A DNA stretch of 34,916 nucleotides from Armatimonadota bacterium (GTDB lineage Bacteria; Armatimonadota; Fimbriimonadia; Fimbriimonadales; Fimbriimonadaceae): contig JAEVZK010000017.1 of NCBI GenBank assembly GCA_023392285.1, positions 1-34,916 on the forward strand, in the 5' to 3' direction. A program made the translations under genes and the position numbers. Below, piece after piece: positions 22,649-31,353 of this stretch (position 1 is the first letter of the stretch; the number at the start of each line of letters is the position of its first letter). The notes beneath the pieces were generated by a model. The model was not told the origin of the DNA and ran no database searches. It saw only the letters and a list, made by a program, of their open reading frames with translations.

Positions 22649-24088
22649 ATGTCATTTCGAGTAAACACTAATGTCAGCGCAATGAATGCGCTTCGCAACG
22701 TTTCGTCGACGGCCGATCAGTTCAGCCAGTCGATCAATCGCCTTTCAACGGGTATGCGGATCAATTCTGCAGCCGACGATCCTGCCGGCCTGATCATTTC
22801 TGAAAGCTTCCGAGCTCAGATCTCGGGTATCGACCAAGCTACCCAAAACAGCCAGGACGCAATCAATTATGTGAAGACCGCAGAGGGCGCTCTCGACGAA
22901 GTCAGCAACCTGCTCCGCGATGCCCGTGGCTTGGCCGTTTCAGCTGGTAACACCGGCACGATGACGGCTGCTCAGGTTCAAGCGAACCAGAGCCAGCTGA
23001 ACTCAATTGTTTCGTCCATCACGAGAATCGCACAGACGACTCAGTATGGTACGAAGAAGTTGCTGGATGGCAGTTCAGGCGTCAACTCAAGCATCACCGA
23101 TGCTTCGAAAGTTGCGTCGCTCAACATCGGCGGAACCTTCGGCGGCCAGTCTTTGGCTGCAAATGGCTCTGTAACGATGACAGTCACCGCAGCGTCCACT
23201 CAAGCAGGGGCGACAAGCCGAGCGTTCGGTGCCGACGACACCGCAACCGTAACTTCCGCCAAGGCAGGTTCGTTCACGCTGAACGGTGTGACGATCACCG
23301 CGGCTGGTACCGACACGGTTGCTCAGCTTCGAGACAAGATCAACGCCGCGTCTGCTCAGACGGGCGTAGTCGCAACGACGAACAACACGGGCGTCATCTC
23401 GCTGAAGTCGACCGGATACGGAACCAACGCGAAGATCGACCTCTCCGACTCAACGGGAGCTCTCATGGCTTCTGCAGGCTACACGACCGCGGCTGGTACC
23501 GACGGTACCGCTTCGGTCCAGATCGGCAGCGCCACCGCTCTCTTCACCGCAAGTCGCCACGGAGACGGTGGACTCACCTTCAGCGACGCTGATGGTAACT
23601 CCTTCAACCTAACGGCTGCGGGCAACAGCACTGGCGTGGCAAATGCGACGGTCGGCCAAGTCATCGTCGGCAACGCTCAGTTCCAGATCGGCGCCAATGC
23701 GGGTCAAACGGCCAGCTTCGGCCTTGGTAACTTCCAAGCCTCCCAGCTTGGCGGTGGAGCAGTATCGGGATTGACTCTCAGCAACCTCGACCTGACGAGC
23801 GCTTCCGGAGCGACCGATGCCCTCAAGGTCATCGACGCGGCAATCAATCAGGTGAGCAAGTCTCGAGGCGACATGGGTAACTTCCAGCGCAACGTTCTGG
23901 AGTCGAACATTCGATCTCTCGGAACTTCGAAGGAGAACCTCAGCGCCACCGAGTCTTCGATCCGAGACGTGGACGTAGCTCAGGAAATGACCAACTACAC
24001 GAAGCTGCAGATTCTGCAGCAGGCCGGTATGTCGGTTCTTTCGCAAGCGAACTCTGCGCCCCAGGCAGTACTCAATCTGCTTCGATAG
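22649..24088 (+). CDS. Flagellin
   Basis: 479 residues from the ATG with GGAGG five bases upstream (MSFRVNTNVSAMNALRN); the frame is open further upstream but the ribosome site decides the start. The conserved N-terminal D0/D1 part is intact (QFSQSINRLSTGMRINSAADDPAGLIISESFRAQISGIDQATQNSQDAINYVKTAEGALDEVSNLLRDAR), as is the C-terminal part (ENLSATESSIRDVDVAQEMTNYTKLQILQQAGMSVLSQANSAPQAVLNLLR). The middle (about 150-400) is a variable Ala/Thr/Gly-rich insert including a flagellin hook IN-like stretch (GSFTLNGVTITAAGTDTVAQLRDKINAAS). It polymerises into the flagellar filament after export. No chaperone or cap genes are adjacent. Confidence 0.97.
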   Translation: MSFRVNTNVSAMNALRNVSSTADQFSQSINRLSTGMRINSAADDPAGLIISESFRAQISGIDQATQNSQDAINYVKTAEGALDEVSNLLRDARGLAVSAGNTGTMTAAQVQANQSQLNSIVSSITRIAQTTQYGTKKLLDGSSGVNSSITDASKVASLNIGGTFGGQSLAANGSVTMTVTAASTQAGATSRAFGADDTATVTSAKAGSFTLNGVTITAAGTDTVAQLRDKINAASAQTGVVATTNNTGVISLKSTGYGTNAKIDLSDSTGALMASAGYTTAAGTDGTASVQIGSATALFTASRHGDGGLTFSDADGNSFNLTAAGNSTGVANATVGQVIVGNAQFQIGANAGQTASFGLGNFQASQLGGGAVSGLTLSNLDLTSASGATDALKVIDAAINQVSKSRGDMGNFQRNVLESNIRSLGTSKENLSATESSIRDVDVAQEMTNYTKLQILQQAGMSVLSQANSAPQAVLNLLR

Positions 24089-24107
24089 TCAGAACCTTGA
24101 AAGACAT

Positions 24108-24141
24108 GGCCCTGGATTTATCCAGGGCCGTTTTCGTTTTT
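24108..24141 (+). terminator. Strong intrinsic terminator of flagellin
   Basis: GGCCCTGGA (24108-24116) pairs with TCCAGGGCC (24121-24129) around TTTA, followed by GTTTTCGTTTTT. The 3' arm also encodes the last codons (Gly-Pro-Gly-stop) of the convergent gene ending at 24118. Confidence 0.93.
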
Positions 24142-24720
24142 CCATCGGGTGAGATCGACCATCAGTGCCTTGGCCACCTTTTTGTTTCCCAGGAGAGTAT
24201 TCGCATGCCGCGGTTCTACTAACAGGCGCACCGGCTTCCCGGAAAGTTCAGCCTCGATGCTAACCCATCCACCCAGTCCCAAAAGAGTATGAATATTAGC
24301 TCTGCGACGAATCTCCCGAACTGAATTCTTGGTCAGCGACACGTTGTGATCTTCGCCGTGGAATTCAATCTGGTCGTCCAACACGGCGAGAAAGCCCAAA
24401 TCCTCATGAGCGTCGAGGGTGCCGATGTACGATGGCGTCGCAAAGCCAACAAACGTGCAATCGGAGGCGTTGAGACCCAACTTAGCCAGCAGCTTGCGCG
24501 CAAGCTCTTGCTTCATCGCGGCATTCCCCCAGAGCCCGAATTTGTTGACCGCCAGCCAACCAACCACCAAGCCAGCAGCACATAAAAGGATCGGCGGCGG
24601 CGTGATCTTCTTCGTCGCAATCATCCAAGCGGCACCAGCGATGATCAGCGGCAAAGCGCAAAGGACGGGAATGAGGTTCCCCAGCCACTTGTTTCGAGAC
24701 GACCAAACCCGCTGCTGCAC
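24118..24720 (-). CDS. Membrane protein with C-terminal beta-rich domain
   Basis: 200 residues from GTG. Two hydrophobic helices near the N-terminus (about 15-35 and 44-62: LIPVLCALPLIIAGAAWMIA, ILLCAAGLVVGWLAVNKFGLWG) are followed by a cytoplasmic-looking domain. That domain (TPSYIGTLDAHEDLGFLAVLDDQIEFHGEDHNVSLTKNSVREIRRRANIHTLLGLGGWVSIEAELSGKPVRLLVEPRHANTLLG) vaguely resembles bacterial PH-like domains, but I am not sure. It is the last gene of the - strand operon, 41 bp after the degenerate ABC ATPase, suggesting the two may work together at the membrane. The 3' end lies inside the flagellin terminator. Confidence 0.7.
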   Translation of the reverse strand: MQQRVWSSRNKWLGNLIPVLCALPLIIAGAAWMIATKKITPPPILLCAAGLVVGWLAVNKFGLWGNAAMKQELARKLLAKLGLNASDCTFVGFATPSYIGTLDAHEDLGFLAVLDDQIEFHGEDHNVSLTKNSVREIRRRANIHTLLGLGGWVSIEAELSGKPVRLLVEPRHANTLLGNKKVAKALMVDLTRWKNENGPG

Positions 24721-24761
24721 CGAACCAGTTTAGCGCGTGATCAAAGTTAAGTCGGAGGTGG

Positions 24762-25574
24762 CTAGCTTCGCAGCATCTCAAGAATGATCTCTTGAAGTGA
24801 GCGCCGTTCAGTGACGAGCAGGCGGATGTCTCCATATCCGTCGCGCAGCAGGCTAGCTGCGAGGTCTTGACCTTCCTCGGCCACGATTCGGATCTTTGAT
24901 CCCTCACGGGTCACCTGCGCACGAAAGGGTTCGGTTAACGCTCGCAGCCCAGGTTGCATGTGGCTCTCGATCTCGATGGAGCGAACACCATCTCTCGCGG
25001 CCAGATCGCCGGTTTTTCCTGCGAAGCATGACTGATATTCGCGCAGGACGATCACGTAGTCGAAGCATGCGCACGCTTCGAGATTGTTGCTCGTCACAAC
25101 CACGTTGCGGGTTGGATTGCTTCCGATGAGGCGCATGGCGCCGGAACGGGTAATCGGATCGACGACGTCCAATTTGCCATCCCATACGAGGAGCATGGAT
25201 TCTGACATCAGCTCCTCAGCAATTTCACACGCGATGAACAGCTCCTTCGGCAGCTCTTCAACGAACTGCTGGCGCACCTCCCACAGACCCAGGGCCGACA
25301 AAACCTCTGTCTGCTCGTTTGGACCCACGTTGCCACGCCGGCGTCCGACCTCCTGCACCTTCGTCTTGCGGCCGAATGGTTCGGCACGGAAAGCAGCGGG
25401 TCCTTCGACCGCTCCTCTTGTGGGCTTTTCTAGGCGCGCAATGGATCGAAGAAGCCGAGATTTGCCAGCCCCGGCGGGACCGACGATGCAAACCGAGCTT
25501 CCTGGCTCGACCTCAAGGTTGATGGTTGTCCCGAACTCCAGGAGAGCTAGGTCGTTCAGGCGCAATCCAGCCAT
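24762..25574 (-). CDS. Degenerate ABC-type ATPase
   Basis: 270 residues. An intact Walker A (CIVGPAGAGKSRLLRSIARLEKPTRG, about 30-55) places it in the ABC ATPase fold. The expected LSGGQ signature is replaced by VEELPKELFIACEIAEELM. Walker B reads MLLVWDGKLDVVDP, with Gly where the catalytic Glu should be. NVVVTSNNLEACACFDYVIVL stands where the switch His would be, with Asn. So nucleotide may bind, but normal transporter-type hydrolysis looks unlikely. An added C-terminal domain of about 80 residues (ESHMQPGLRALTEPFRAQVTREGSKIRIVAEEG) follows. The start overlaps the M24 peptidase stop by one base. It may be a regulatory or partner subunit of the downstream membrane protein. Confidence 0.75.
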   Translation of the reverse strand: MAGLRLNDLALLEFGTTINLEVEPGSSVCIVGPAGAGKSRLLRSIARLEKPTRGAVEGPAAFRAEPFGRKTKVQEVGRRRGNVGPNEQTEVLSALGLWEVRQQFVEELPKELFIACEIAEELMSESMLLVWDGKLDVVDPITRSGAMRLIGSNPTRNVVVTSNNLEACACFDYVIVLREYQSCFAGKTGDLAARDGVRSIEIESHMQPGLRALTEPFRAQVTREGSKIRIVAEEGQDLAASLLRDGYGDIRLLVTERRSLQEIILEMLRS

Positions 25575-26638
25575 CAGCCAATAATCATCAGTTCTTTGGA
25601 TGAAATGTCAAGCACGTCCACGCCTCCAGCGGTGACGACAACGTCATTCTCGATCCGGCAGCCGCCGTATTCCGGAATGTAAATTCCTGGTTCCACGGTC
25701 CAAACTTGGCCGACCGCGAGAACGTTCTTGCTCGTCGGACTCAGCCGTCCGGTGTCGTGCACCAGCTTGCCTAGACCGTGTCCCAGACCGTGGCCGAAAT
25801 ATTGGGCGTAATCCCCCATCAACTTGCGAGCCACCGCGTCGACTTCGGTCGCGGCAACTCCTGGCTTCATCGCTTCCAGCGATTCGATCTGCGCCTGGAG
25901 AACGGTTTGGTAAATCTCCCGCGCACGATCGTCCGCCTGTGCAACCGCCACCGTCCGGGTGATATCGCTACAGTAGCCATCGAGCTTGGCCCCAAAATCC
26001 ATCGTGACAAGATCTCCGCGCTCTAGCTTCTTTTCCGACGCACGGGCATGGGGCAGAGCTCCGCGGACCCCACTTGCGACAATCGGCTCAAAGGCGAGTC
26101 CTGCTCCATTTCTGCGGAAGAAAAATTCGATATCAAGTCCAATGTCGTACTCGGAAACACCTGGTTGAATCATGCGAAGCACATGTTCAAAGCAGGCATC
26201 CGCTAACTTGCAGGCTTCCCTGATCTTTTTAATCTCGTCGCTTGTCTTAATCAGGCGCAGTTCATCGAAAAACCCCTCGACCGGAAGGAGCTCGATTCCA
26301 TTGAAGAGGCTCTCAATGCGGTTGAAGGCGGCCACGGTGAGGGTGTCCGCCTCGAAAGCCAATCGTCGAATGCCCATGTCCCTCGCCTGGTCGGCAATGA
26401 AAGCCCACAGGTCGACCCCGCTCGAGTAGATCGCGGTTCGCGTACCCGGTAACTGCTCCTTTGCCTGAATGTCATAACGGGAGTCGGTGATGAACCGCTC
26501 GTCGGCATCGGTCGCCAAAATGAAGCCGTTCGACCCTGTGAATCCGGAAATCCAACCCACGTTATCAATTTGGCTAACGAGGACTGCGTCCAGCTCTCGG
26601 CGGGCGAGTTCGCCCCTCACTCGTTCTAAATTTGTCAC
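25574..26638 (-). CDS. M24 family Xaa-Pro aminopeptidase
   Basis: 354 residues from GTG, whose first base is shared with the aroQ stop. The N-terminal creatinase-like domain (VSQIDNVGWISGFTGSNGFILATDADERFITDSRYDIQAKEQLPG) is followed by the pita-bread catalytic domain. Metal-ligand motifs: TMDFGAKLDGYCSDITRTVAV (two Asp), GHGLGHGLGKLVHDTGR (His), VWTVEPGIYIPEYGGCRIENDVVV (two Glu). It removes N-terminal residues before proline in short peptides in the cytoplasm. An aroQ-M24 peptidase order is common in other bacteria, usually followed by efp, which is absent here. The next gene overlaps by TGATG. Confidence 0.94.
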   Translation of the reverse strand: MTNLERVRGELARRELDAVLVSQIDNVGWISGFTGSNGFILATDADERFITDSRYDIQAKEQLPGTRTAIYSSGVDLWAFIADQARDMGIRRLAFEADTLTVAAFNRIESLFNGIELLPVEGFFDELRLIKTSDEIKKIREACKLADACFEHVLRMIQPGVSEYDIGLDIEFFFRRNGAGLAFEPIVASGVRGALPHARASEKKLERGDLVTMDFGAKLDGYCSDITRTVAVAQADDRAREIYQTVLQAQIESLEAMKPGVAATEVDAVARKLMGDYAQYFGHGLGHGLGKLVHDTGRLSPTSKNVLAVGQVWTVEPGIYIPEYGGCRIENDVVVTAGGVDVLDISSKELMIIG

Positions 26639-27093
26639 TAAACCACTTCCTTTTCCAAGTTGAGCAAAGCCTCTAGGGCGAGAATATAACCATAGCCGCC
26701 GAATCCCACGACCTGGCCGATCGTCACCGGGGATATGACACTGTGTCGGCGAAATTCCTCGCGTGCATGAACGTTGCTGAGATGGACCTCGACGACTGGG
26801 AGTCGCAGACTCACCAAGGCATCGCGCAACGCGATCGAGTAGTGGGTCAGTGCGCCCGGATTAATGATAATGCCGTTGGCCCACTTGCGATGCTCCTGCA
26901 TCGTATCGATGAGAATCCCTTCCGAGTTGGACTGAAGGATTCGCAGTTCTGCACCGAGGCGCTCCGCCGCCTGCCGCAAGTCGGCGTCGATGTCTTCCAG
27001 AGGTTTCTTCCCGTAGATGTCGGGCTCTCGGAAGCCGGTCAAGTTGAGGTTCGGACCGTTGAGAACGAGAACCTTGAGGGCAGTTGCGCTCAC
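26638..27093 (-). CDS. aroQ: Type II 3-dehydroquinate dehydratase
   Basis: 151 residues, the usual type II size. Motifs: VLVLNGPNLNLTGFREPDIYG (Arg22 and Tyr27 as active-site loop residues), ILQSNSEGILIDTMQE, GIIINPGALTHYSIALRDAL (Asn78), and VVEVHLSNVHAREEFRRHSVISPV (His104). It removes water from 3-dehydroquinate in the shikimate pathway, as a dodecamer in characterised enzymes. It starts with GTG overlapping the Trm112-like stop by four bases and ends sharing one base with the next start, so it is tightly coupled in a - strand operon. A second shikimate-type gene (AroE-like) is about 7 kb away. Confidence 0.97.
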   Translation of the reverse strand: MSATALKVLVLNGPNLNLTGFREPDIYGKKPLEDIDADLRQAAERLGAELRILQSNSEGILIDTMQEHRKWANGIIINPGALTHYSIALRDALVSLRLPVVEVHLSNVHAREEFRRHSVISPVTIGQVVGFGGYGYILALEALLNLEKEVV

Positions 27094-27278
27094 TGCTTAC
27101 CGTCCCCAGTTGACTTTCTCTCAACGACACTTTCAGGCAGGAGATGAGGGATACCCTCGACCACTGGAAAAGTATGGCCTTTCTCGGTACATACGAGAAA
27201 CTCGCAATCCTGCACCAACCTCGGGCGGTCGTCACATAGTGGACAGGCGAGAATGTTCAACAATTCTTGATCTATCAA
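27090..27278 (-). CDS. Trm112-like/UPF0434 zinc-ribbon-type small protein
   Basis: 62 residues from the TTG at 27278 (LIDQELLNILACPLCDDRPRLVQDCEFLVCTEKGHTFPVVEGIPHLLPESV). This start gives the standard family length, overlaps the preceding stop by four bases (TTGA) and has AGGGA upstream; an ATG at 27299 is the alternative. The Cys-x2-Cys of ACPLC, a third Cys in LVCTEKG and the FPVVEGIPHLLP ending are typical. Such proteins act as small partners of methyltransferases in eukaryotes and archaea; the bacterial role is unclear. A glycosyltransferase gene precedes it and aroQ follows, both with overlaps. Confidence 0.85.
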   Translation of the reverse strand: MIDQELLNILACPLCDDRPRLVQDCEFLVCTEKGHTFPVVEGIPHLLPESVVERKSTGDGKQ

Positions 27279-28342
27279 TTGGCTTTCCCTAGGGCCCATC
27301 TGTATGCATCCATTGTGAGAGCTGCCGTCCTTTCCCAACTGAACTTCCGTTCACGTTCAAATCCCTTATTGCGGAGCGACTCAAGATTACTCGAAGCCGC
27401 AAGAAGCCGTTTGATCTGGTCCGCCCAGACTTCTGCGTCCCACGACTTTACAACCTGCGCAGCATCGCCTGCTACCTCGGGTAAGGCTCCGCCCTCGCTG
27501 CACATCACTGGGCAGCCACACTTGAACGCCTCCAGCACCGGTAGTCCAAAGCCCTCGTGGAAGCTGGGAGCCAGGTACAGCGCCGCCGAGGAATAGAGGG
27601 CTGATAGGGTTCTCGAATCTAAATAACCGGTGGTCTTCGCATGCTCCCCCAGGGTTTCCTTGCCCCAGCCCGCCTTACCGGTGACCAGCAGTCGACGACC
27701 AGCCAAGTTCGCGGCGTCGATAGCGAGGCGAACATTCTTGCGTGGCCACCGAGTTCCAACGGTCAGGAGGAATGGCTCACCGATATCGAATGGCTGGAGC
27801 AGTGCGGCTGCCTCAGGAGGCGAGCAGCGTTCGATGTGAACGGGTGTTGCCAGCGGAGTTGCGAACGTTTTGCCATCAGCGGCCGGGATGTACCGAATGA
27901 TTTCTGATTTGGATGTGTCGCTCACCGTCAAGACGGCTGCGGCCCGCCTCGCAGATGCCGGAACGAACCTTCGAAGAACTTGGAGATCGGATGGCTTGAA
28001 CCATTCCGGTCCGACGAAAAAGGAAACGTCGTGGATGGTGGTGACACCCCTCCGCCCAACGAGCGGCGACAAGTTGTATTGAACATGAAGAAGGTCAGCG
28101 CGAGCACGGCGGGCTGCCAAGGGCAGAGAAACCATGCTCCAATAGCGGGAACTCTTTGATCGAACGGTGATCCATTCGAATTTTAAGTGGGAAGGAATTC
28201 CAAGCGGCTCTGCGGCGTTGGAAATGAACAGGAAATTTGCATCCGGAGCAAGCTTCGCGAACCCTTCGAGAAGGCCGGTCCAATAAGCACTGTCGCCGGT
28301 CGAACTCCCGAGCACTAGGCGAGCGTCAATTGCGATTCGCAT
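27275..28342 (-). CDS. GT4 family glycosyltransferase
   Basis: 355 residues. N-terminal half: MRIAIDARLVLGSSTGDSAYWTGLLEGFAKLAP and DLLHVQYNLSPLVGRRGVTTIHDVSFFVGPEWF. C-terminal donor half: LLTVGTRWPRKNVRLAIDAANLA, TGYLDSRTLSALYSSAALYLAPSFHEGFGLPVLEAFKCGCPVMCSEGGALPEVAGDAAQVV. The E-x7-E motif (EGFGLPVLE) marks the GT4 retaining type. It likely builds a surface polysaccharide. It is the first gene of the operon running to 24118 and overlaps the Trm112-like gene. Substrates unknown. Its ATG lies about 55 bp from the divergent small gene at 28398, so both promoters share that gap. Confidence 0.93.
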   Translation of the reverse strand: MRIAIDARLVLGSSTGDSAYWTGLLEGFAKLAPDANFLFISNAAEPLGIPSHLKFEWITVRSKSSRYWSMVSLPLAARRARADLLHVQYNLSPLVGRRGVTTIHDVSFFVGPEWFKPSDLQVLRRFVPASARRAAAVLTVSDTSKSEIIRYIPAADGKTFATPLATPVHIERCSPPEAAALLQPFDIGEPFLLTVGTRWPRKNVRLAIDAANLAGRRLLVTGKAGWGKETLGEHAKTTGYLDSRTLSALYSSAALYLAPSFHEGFGLPVLEAFKCGCPVMCSEGGALPEVAGDAAQVVKSWDAEVWADQIKRLLAASSNLESLRNKGFERERKFSWERTAALTMDAYRWALGKAN

Positions 28343-28397
28343 GGGCCACTGGGGAACGGAACGATTCTTGCTTCATAATTAAGCTAGGAACATTGTG

Positions 28398-28757
28398 ATG
28401 AAGAAGCGAAAGTCGCCCATTTTGTTGATCTCTTTACTGGTCATCTTTGTCGGCTCAGGAGTTGTCTACAGTTTAGCGAACATGCCTAAATCTGCCACAC
28501 CTCAACAAGACCCCGATGCGCAGTCGAAAGTATTCGATCCTACTGCAACTCACGAGAATACGAATGCACAACAGATGGCCGATGCGATGAAGCAGCTCCC
28601 GAAGGGCACTGCGAACGCGGCCGCACCCAAACCAATGCCGAGACGGCCCGATTCCGCTTTGCCAACTCCGACGCCGGCAACTGTACAGCCACAACAAAAC
28701 ATGCCCAAGCCAAAGCCGAACCGGGCGGGCGGCACGTCAAGTCAGTGGTACCGATAA
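28398..28757 (+). CDS. Small membrane-anchored, Pro/Ala-rich protein
   Basis: 119 residues from the ATG at 28398 with AGGAA upstream; the GTG just before it is the alternative. A basic start and single TM segment (MKKRKSPILLISLLVIFVGSGVVYSL, about 1-27) precede a low-complexity tail rich in Pro, Ala, Gln and Lys (AAPKPMPRRPDSALPTPTPATVQPQQNMPKPKPN). The tail is likely extended and outside the membrane, perhaps spanning the wall. No family recognised. Its last 21 bases overlap the convergent ABC ATPase gene. A CATAAT sequence at 28374 could be its -10 box. Confidence 0.65.
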   Translation: MKKRKSPILLISLLVIFVGSGVVYSLANMPKSATPQQDPDAQSKVFDPTATHENTNAQQMADAMKQLPKGTANAAAPKPMPRRPDSALPTPTPATVQPQQNMPKPKPNRAGGTSSQWYR

Positions 28758-29528
28758 CAAGCCAGAGTGGATGGGTATCTCCCGTCCACTCCTTAGCTTA
28801 ACCATTTCAAACTGGCTGCGAAACACCTCTTGAAGGTTCTCGCAGGATAGCGATTGGGAAGGAGTGCCCAGCGGAGAAATTCCTCCCGCATACACGAGAG
28901 CCGCACGATCAGAAATCTCGTATGCCAACGCAAGATCATGCATCGCAATGATCGACGTCTTTCCTGCCTTCCGAAGGTCGAGGACCAGCCGAATGAACGT
29001 GTCGCGGTGGGCCACGTCCTGGTGTGACGTCGGCTCGTCGAAGAGAACGATCGGCGTGTCTTGAGCCAAAGCCCGCGCGATCAAAAGTCTTTGCCGCTCC
29101 CCTCCGCTGAGATGCGCACCTACCCGGCCGGCAAACTCGGACATCTGGGTCAGACTCAAAGCCCGTTCAGCCCATTCCAAGTCTTCTTCCGATTCGAAAT
29201 AGGAGCTCGACCGAGCCAGTCGGCCCATTGCGACGATCTGACGAGCCGTAAACGAAAAGCTCCACGATTCATCTTGGGGAACGAAGGCAACCTTCTGAGC
29301 GATCTGTGATGCGGACATCTGACCAAGCCGCTCCCCAAAGCAGAGAACCTCTCCTTGCAGCGCAGGTAAGGTCCCGCCGAGAACATTCAGCAAGGTGCTC
29401 TTCCCACCTCCATTTGGTCCCACCAGCGAAATGATCTCCCCGGTTTGGATTTCGAAGTCGAGATTCGACAACACGGATTTGGAGCCATAGCCACACGTCA
29501 GATCGCGTACTTCTATGGCCGCATTCAT
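28737..29528 (-). CDS. ABC transporter ATP-binding protein (iron/cobalamin-uptake type)
   Basis: 263 residues. Complete ABC ATPase: Walker A LVGPNGGGKSTLLNVLGG (36-53), Q-loop VAFVPQDESWSF, signature AHLSGGERQRLLIARALAQ, Walker B PIVLFDEPTSHQD, switch His in IIAMHDLALAYEISDRAALVYAGGI. The long linker and closing block resemble FecE/BtuD-type importers of ferric siderophores or cobalamin, but no permease or binding protein is adjacent here, so the substrate is open. It follows the MsbA-like exporter with a four-base overlap, so both are probably co-transcribed. Confidence 0.9.
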   Translation of the reverse strand: MNAAIEVRDLTCGYGSKSVLSNLDFEIQTGEIISLVGPNGGGKSTLLNVLGGTLPALQGEVLCFGERLGQMSASQIAQKVAFVPQDESWSFSFTARQIVAMGRLARSSSYFESEEDLEWAERALSLTQMSEFAGRVGAHLSGGERQRLLIARALAQDTPIVLFDEPTSHQDVAHRDTFIRLVLDLRKAGKTSIIAMHDLALAYEISDRAALVYAGGISPLGTPSQSLSCENLQEVFRSQFEMVKLRSGREIPIHSGLLSVPLT

Positions 29529-31309
29529 GGGCCTTCCTCAAGAAGCCCCGAGCTGAACACCCGAAAGAGAGCCGCGTATTCGCCGTCCTTCTCCATCAGT
29601 TCACGGTGAGAGCCGTACTCAATCGTTTCACCTTCGCGCATGTACAGAATCTTGTCGGCGCGTGCGGCGGTCGTCAATCGGTGGGCAATGAATAGCGTGG
29701 TGCGGGCTTGCATCACCTCTTCAAGCGCTTCCGTCACTGCTTTCTCGCTGTCCGCATCCAAGGCAGACGTGGCCTCATCGAGGAGTAGAATAGCAGGACG
29801 GCGAATGAGCGCCCGCGCGATCGCCACGCGCTGCATTTGTCCGCCGCTTAGCTTAACTCCGCGTTCACCGAGTTCGCTGCTCTCCCTCTGGGCGAGCTCT
29901 CGGGTGAACTCGGTCGCGTGAGCAAGGCGCAGCGCCTCCTCGACGTCCTCTTGGGTTGCTTGCGGATTTCCCAATCTGACGTTCTCGTCAATACTTCCCG
30001 CAAACAGAAAGGTCTGTTGCGGCACCACTCCAATTTCGCTGCGGATCCAATCGGCTTTAAGGCTACGCACATCGACGTCGTCGATGAGTATGGTGCCGGA
30101 CGTTGGGTTATAGAAGCGCAAGAGCAGGTCGGCTACCGTACTCTTTCCGGCACCACTGCGCCCGACTAGTGCGAGGCTGGTGCCCGGCTCAATGAGGAAG
30201 CTAATCCCTTTCAGAGCTTCCGTTCCGTCGGGATATTGGAAACTCACATCTCGAAACTCGATTTTGCCGCGTATCGACCCGAGAGTTTTTGCATCCGGGG
30301 CATCTGGCATCGTCTCTACAAAGTCAAAAACTTCGCTGTGGATGCGGCGGCTCGCAGCCTGAACGGTTGCGTACGTATTGCTCACCCCGGCTAAGCTTCG
30401 GAAGCCTTGATTGATCATGTCCATCGCCAAAGCCATCGCCGTGATGTCGGCCACGCTCAACTTTCCCAGGCTCGCCAAGTAACCACCGATGTACAAGACC
30501 AGGGCTAAAGCGATCGCTCCGATGAAATCCACCAGAGGACGAAGCGCGGCCAAAGTGGCGACCGCCCGCATCTGGCTTCCAAAGCTTTTCTCCACGAGTC
30601 CGTGATACTGCTCATCCATCCGCGACTCGGCGTTGAACGCCTTGACGACGCGCGCTCCCTGGAGCACCTCTTGGCCAGTCGCAGAAAGATGCGCGAGATC
30701 TTCTTGAACTTGGCCTTGAGCCATCTTCATCTTTCGCGAATTGCGCTGGATAATCACCACCATAACGGGGATGAGAAGAAACGCAATGATCGCCAGGTAG
30801 GGCTGAATGATGAGAATCCAGATAAGTGCCCCAACCGCTTTGATCGGCCCTTCGATGCTGTCGCGAATGATTCCGACGGCATTTTGATACACATTGACGT
30901 CATTGGTGAGGATGCTCTGAATGGCACCCGCTCGACGATCATTGAAGTAGCTGACCGGCATCCGCATCAACTTGGAAAACAACCGGATGCGAAGATCAGC
31001 CGCCAAGCGATTTGAAGCAAGCGAGAGAAAGTAGGTCTGCCCTCGAACAAACCAGTACCGGATGCCAAAGACGCCGACAACTACCAGACAGGCGATTCCG
31101 AGCAGCTGAAGCGCCTGCTGAACCTGGGCACCGTGTGCCGAGGTGATAATTTCAACCTGCTTTGTCGCCAGCTTGGTAAGCGCGATGACCGAGGTGTACA
31201 GCAGCGAGGCGAGAGTGGTACAAACGATGCCGATCGTGATCGGCCTGCGCTGAGACCTTAGCTCAGCCGCAAGCTTTTTGTCGAACTTGCGGAAGAGCTT
31301 GATTTTCAT
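29525..31309 (-). CDS. ABC exporter, permease fused to ATPase (MsbA/ABCB-like)
   Basis: 594 residues from the ATG of MKIKLFRKFDKKLAAELRSQ; a TTG 11 codons upstream is possible but less likely. An N-terminal type I exporter membrane domain with about six helices (RPITIGIVCTTLASLLYTSVIAL; ALQLLGIACLVVVGVFGIRYWFV; AVGALIWILIIQPYLAIIAFLLIPVMVVI; IGAIALALVLYIGGYLASL) precedes a nucleotide-binding domain: Walker A ALVGRSGAGKSTVADLLLRF, signature VKLSGGQMQRVAIARAL, Walker B AILLLDEATSALD, switch TLFIAHRLTTAARAD. It exports lipids, peptides or drugs as a homodimer. A lipid A-type flippase role is possible but not shown. It lies 44 bp behind asnS. Confidence 0.94.
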   Translation of the reverse strand: MKIKLFRKFDKKLAAELRSQRRPITIGIVCTTLASLLYTSVIALTKLATKQVEIITSAHGAQVQQALQLLGIACLVVVGVFGIRYWFVRGQTYFLSLASNRLAADLRIRLFSKLMRMPVSYFNDRRAGAIQSILTNDVNVYQNAVGIIRDSIEGPIKAVGALIWILIIQPYLAIIAFLLIPVMVVIIQRNSRKMKMAQGQVQEDLAHLSATGQEVLQGARVVKAFNAESRMDEQYHGLVEKSFGSQMRAVATLAALRPLVDFIGAIALALVLYIGGYLASLGKLSVADITAMALAMDMINQGFRSLAGVSNTYATVQAASRRIHSEVFDFVETMPDAPDAKTLGSIRGKIEFRDVSFQYPDGTEALKGISFLIEPGTSLALVGRSGAGKSTVADLLLRFYNPTSGTILIDDVDVRSLKADWIRSEIGVVPQQTFLFAGSIDENVRLGNPQATQEDVEEALRLAHATEFTRELAQRESSELGERGVKLSGGQMQRVAIARALIRRPAILLLDEATSALDADSEKAVTEALEEVMQARTTLFIAHRLTTAARADKILYMREGETIEYGSHRELMEKDGEYAALFRVFSSGLLEEGP

Positions 31310-31353
31310 TGATGTATTGAGTTGCCGGTCAACGGAAGGCAAGCGATCTGACT

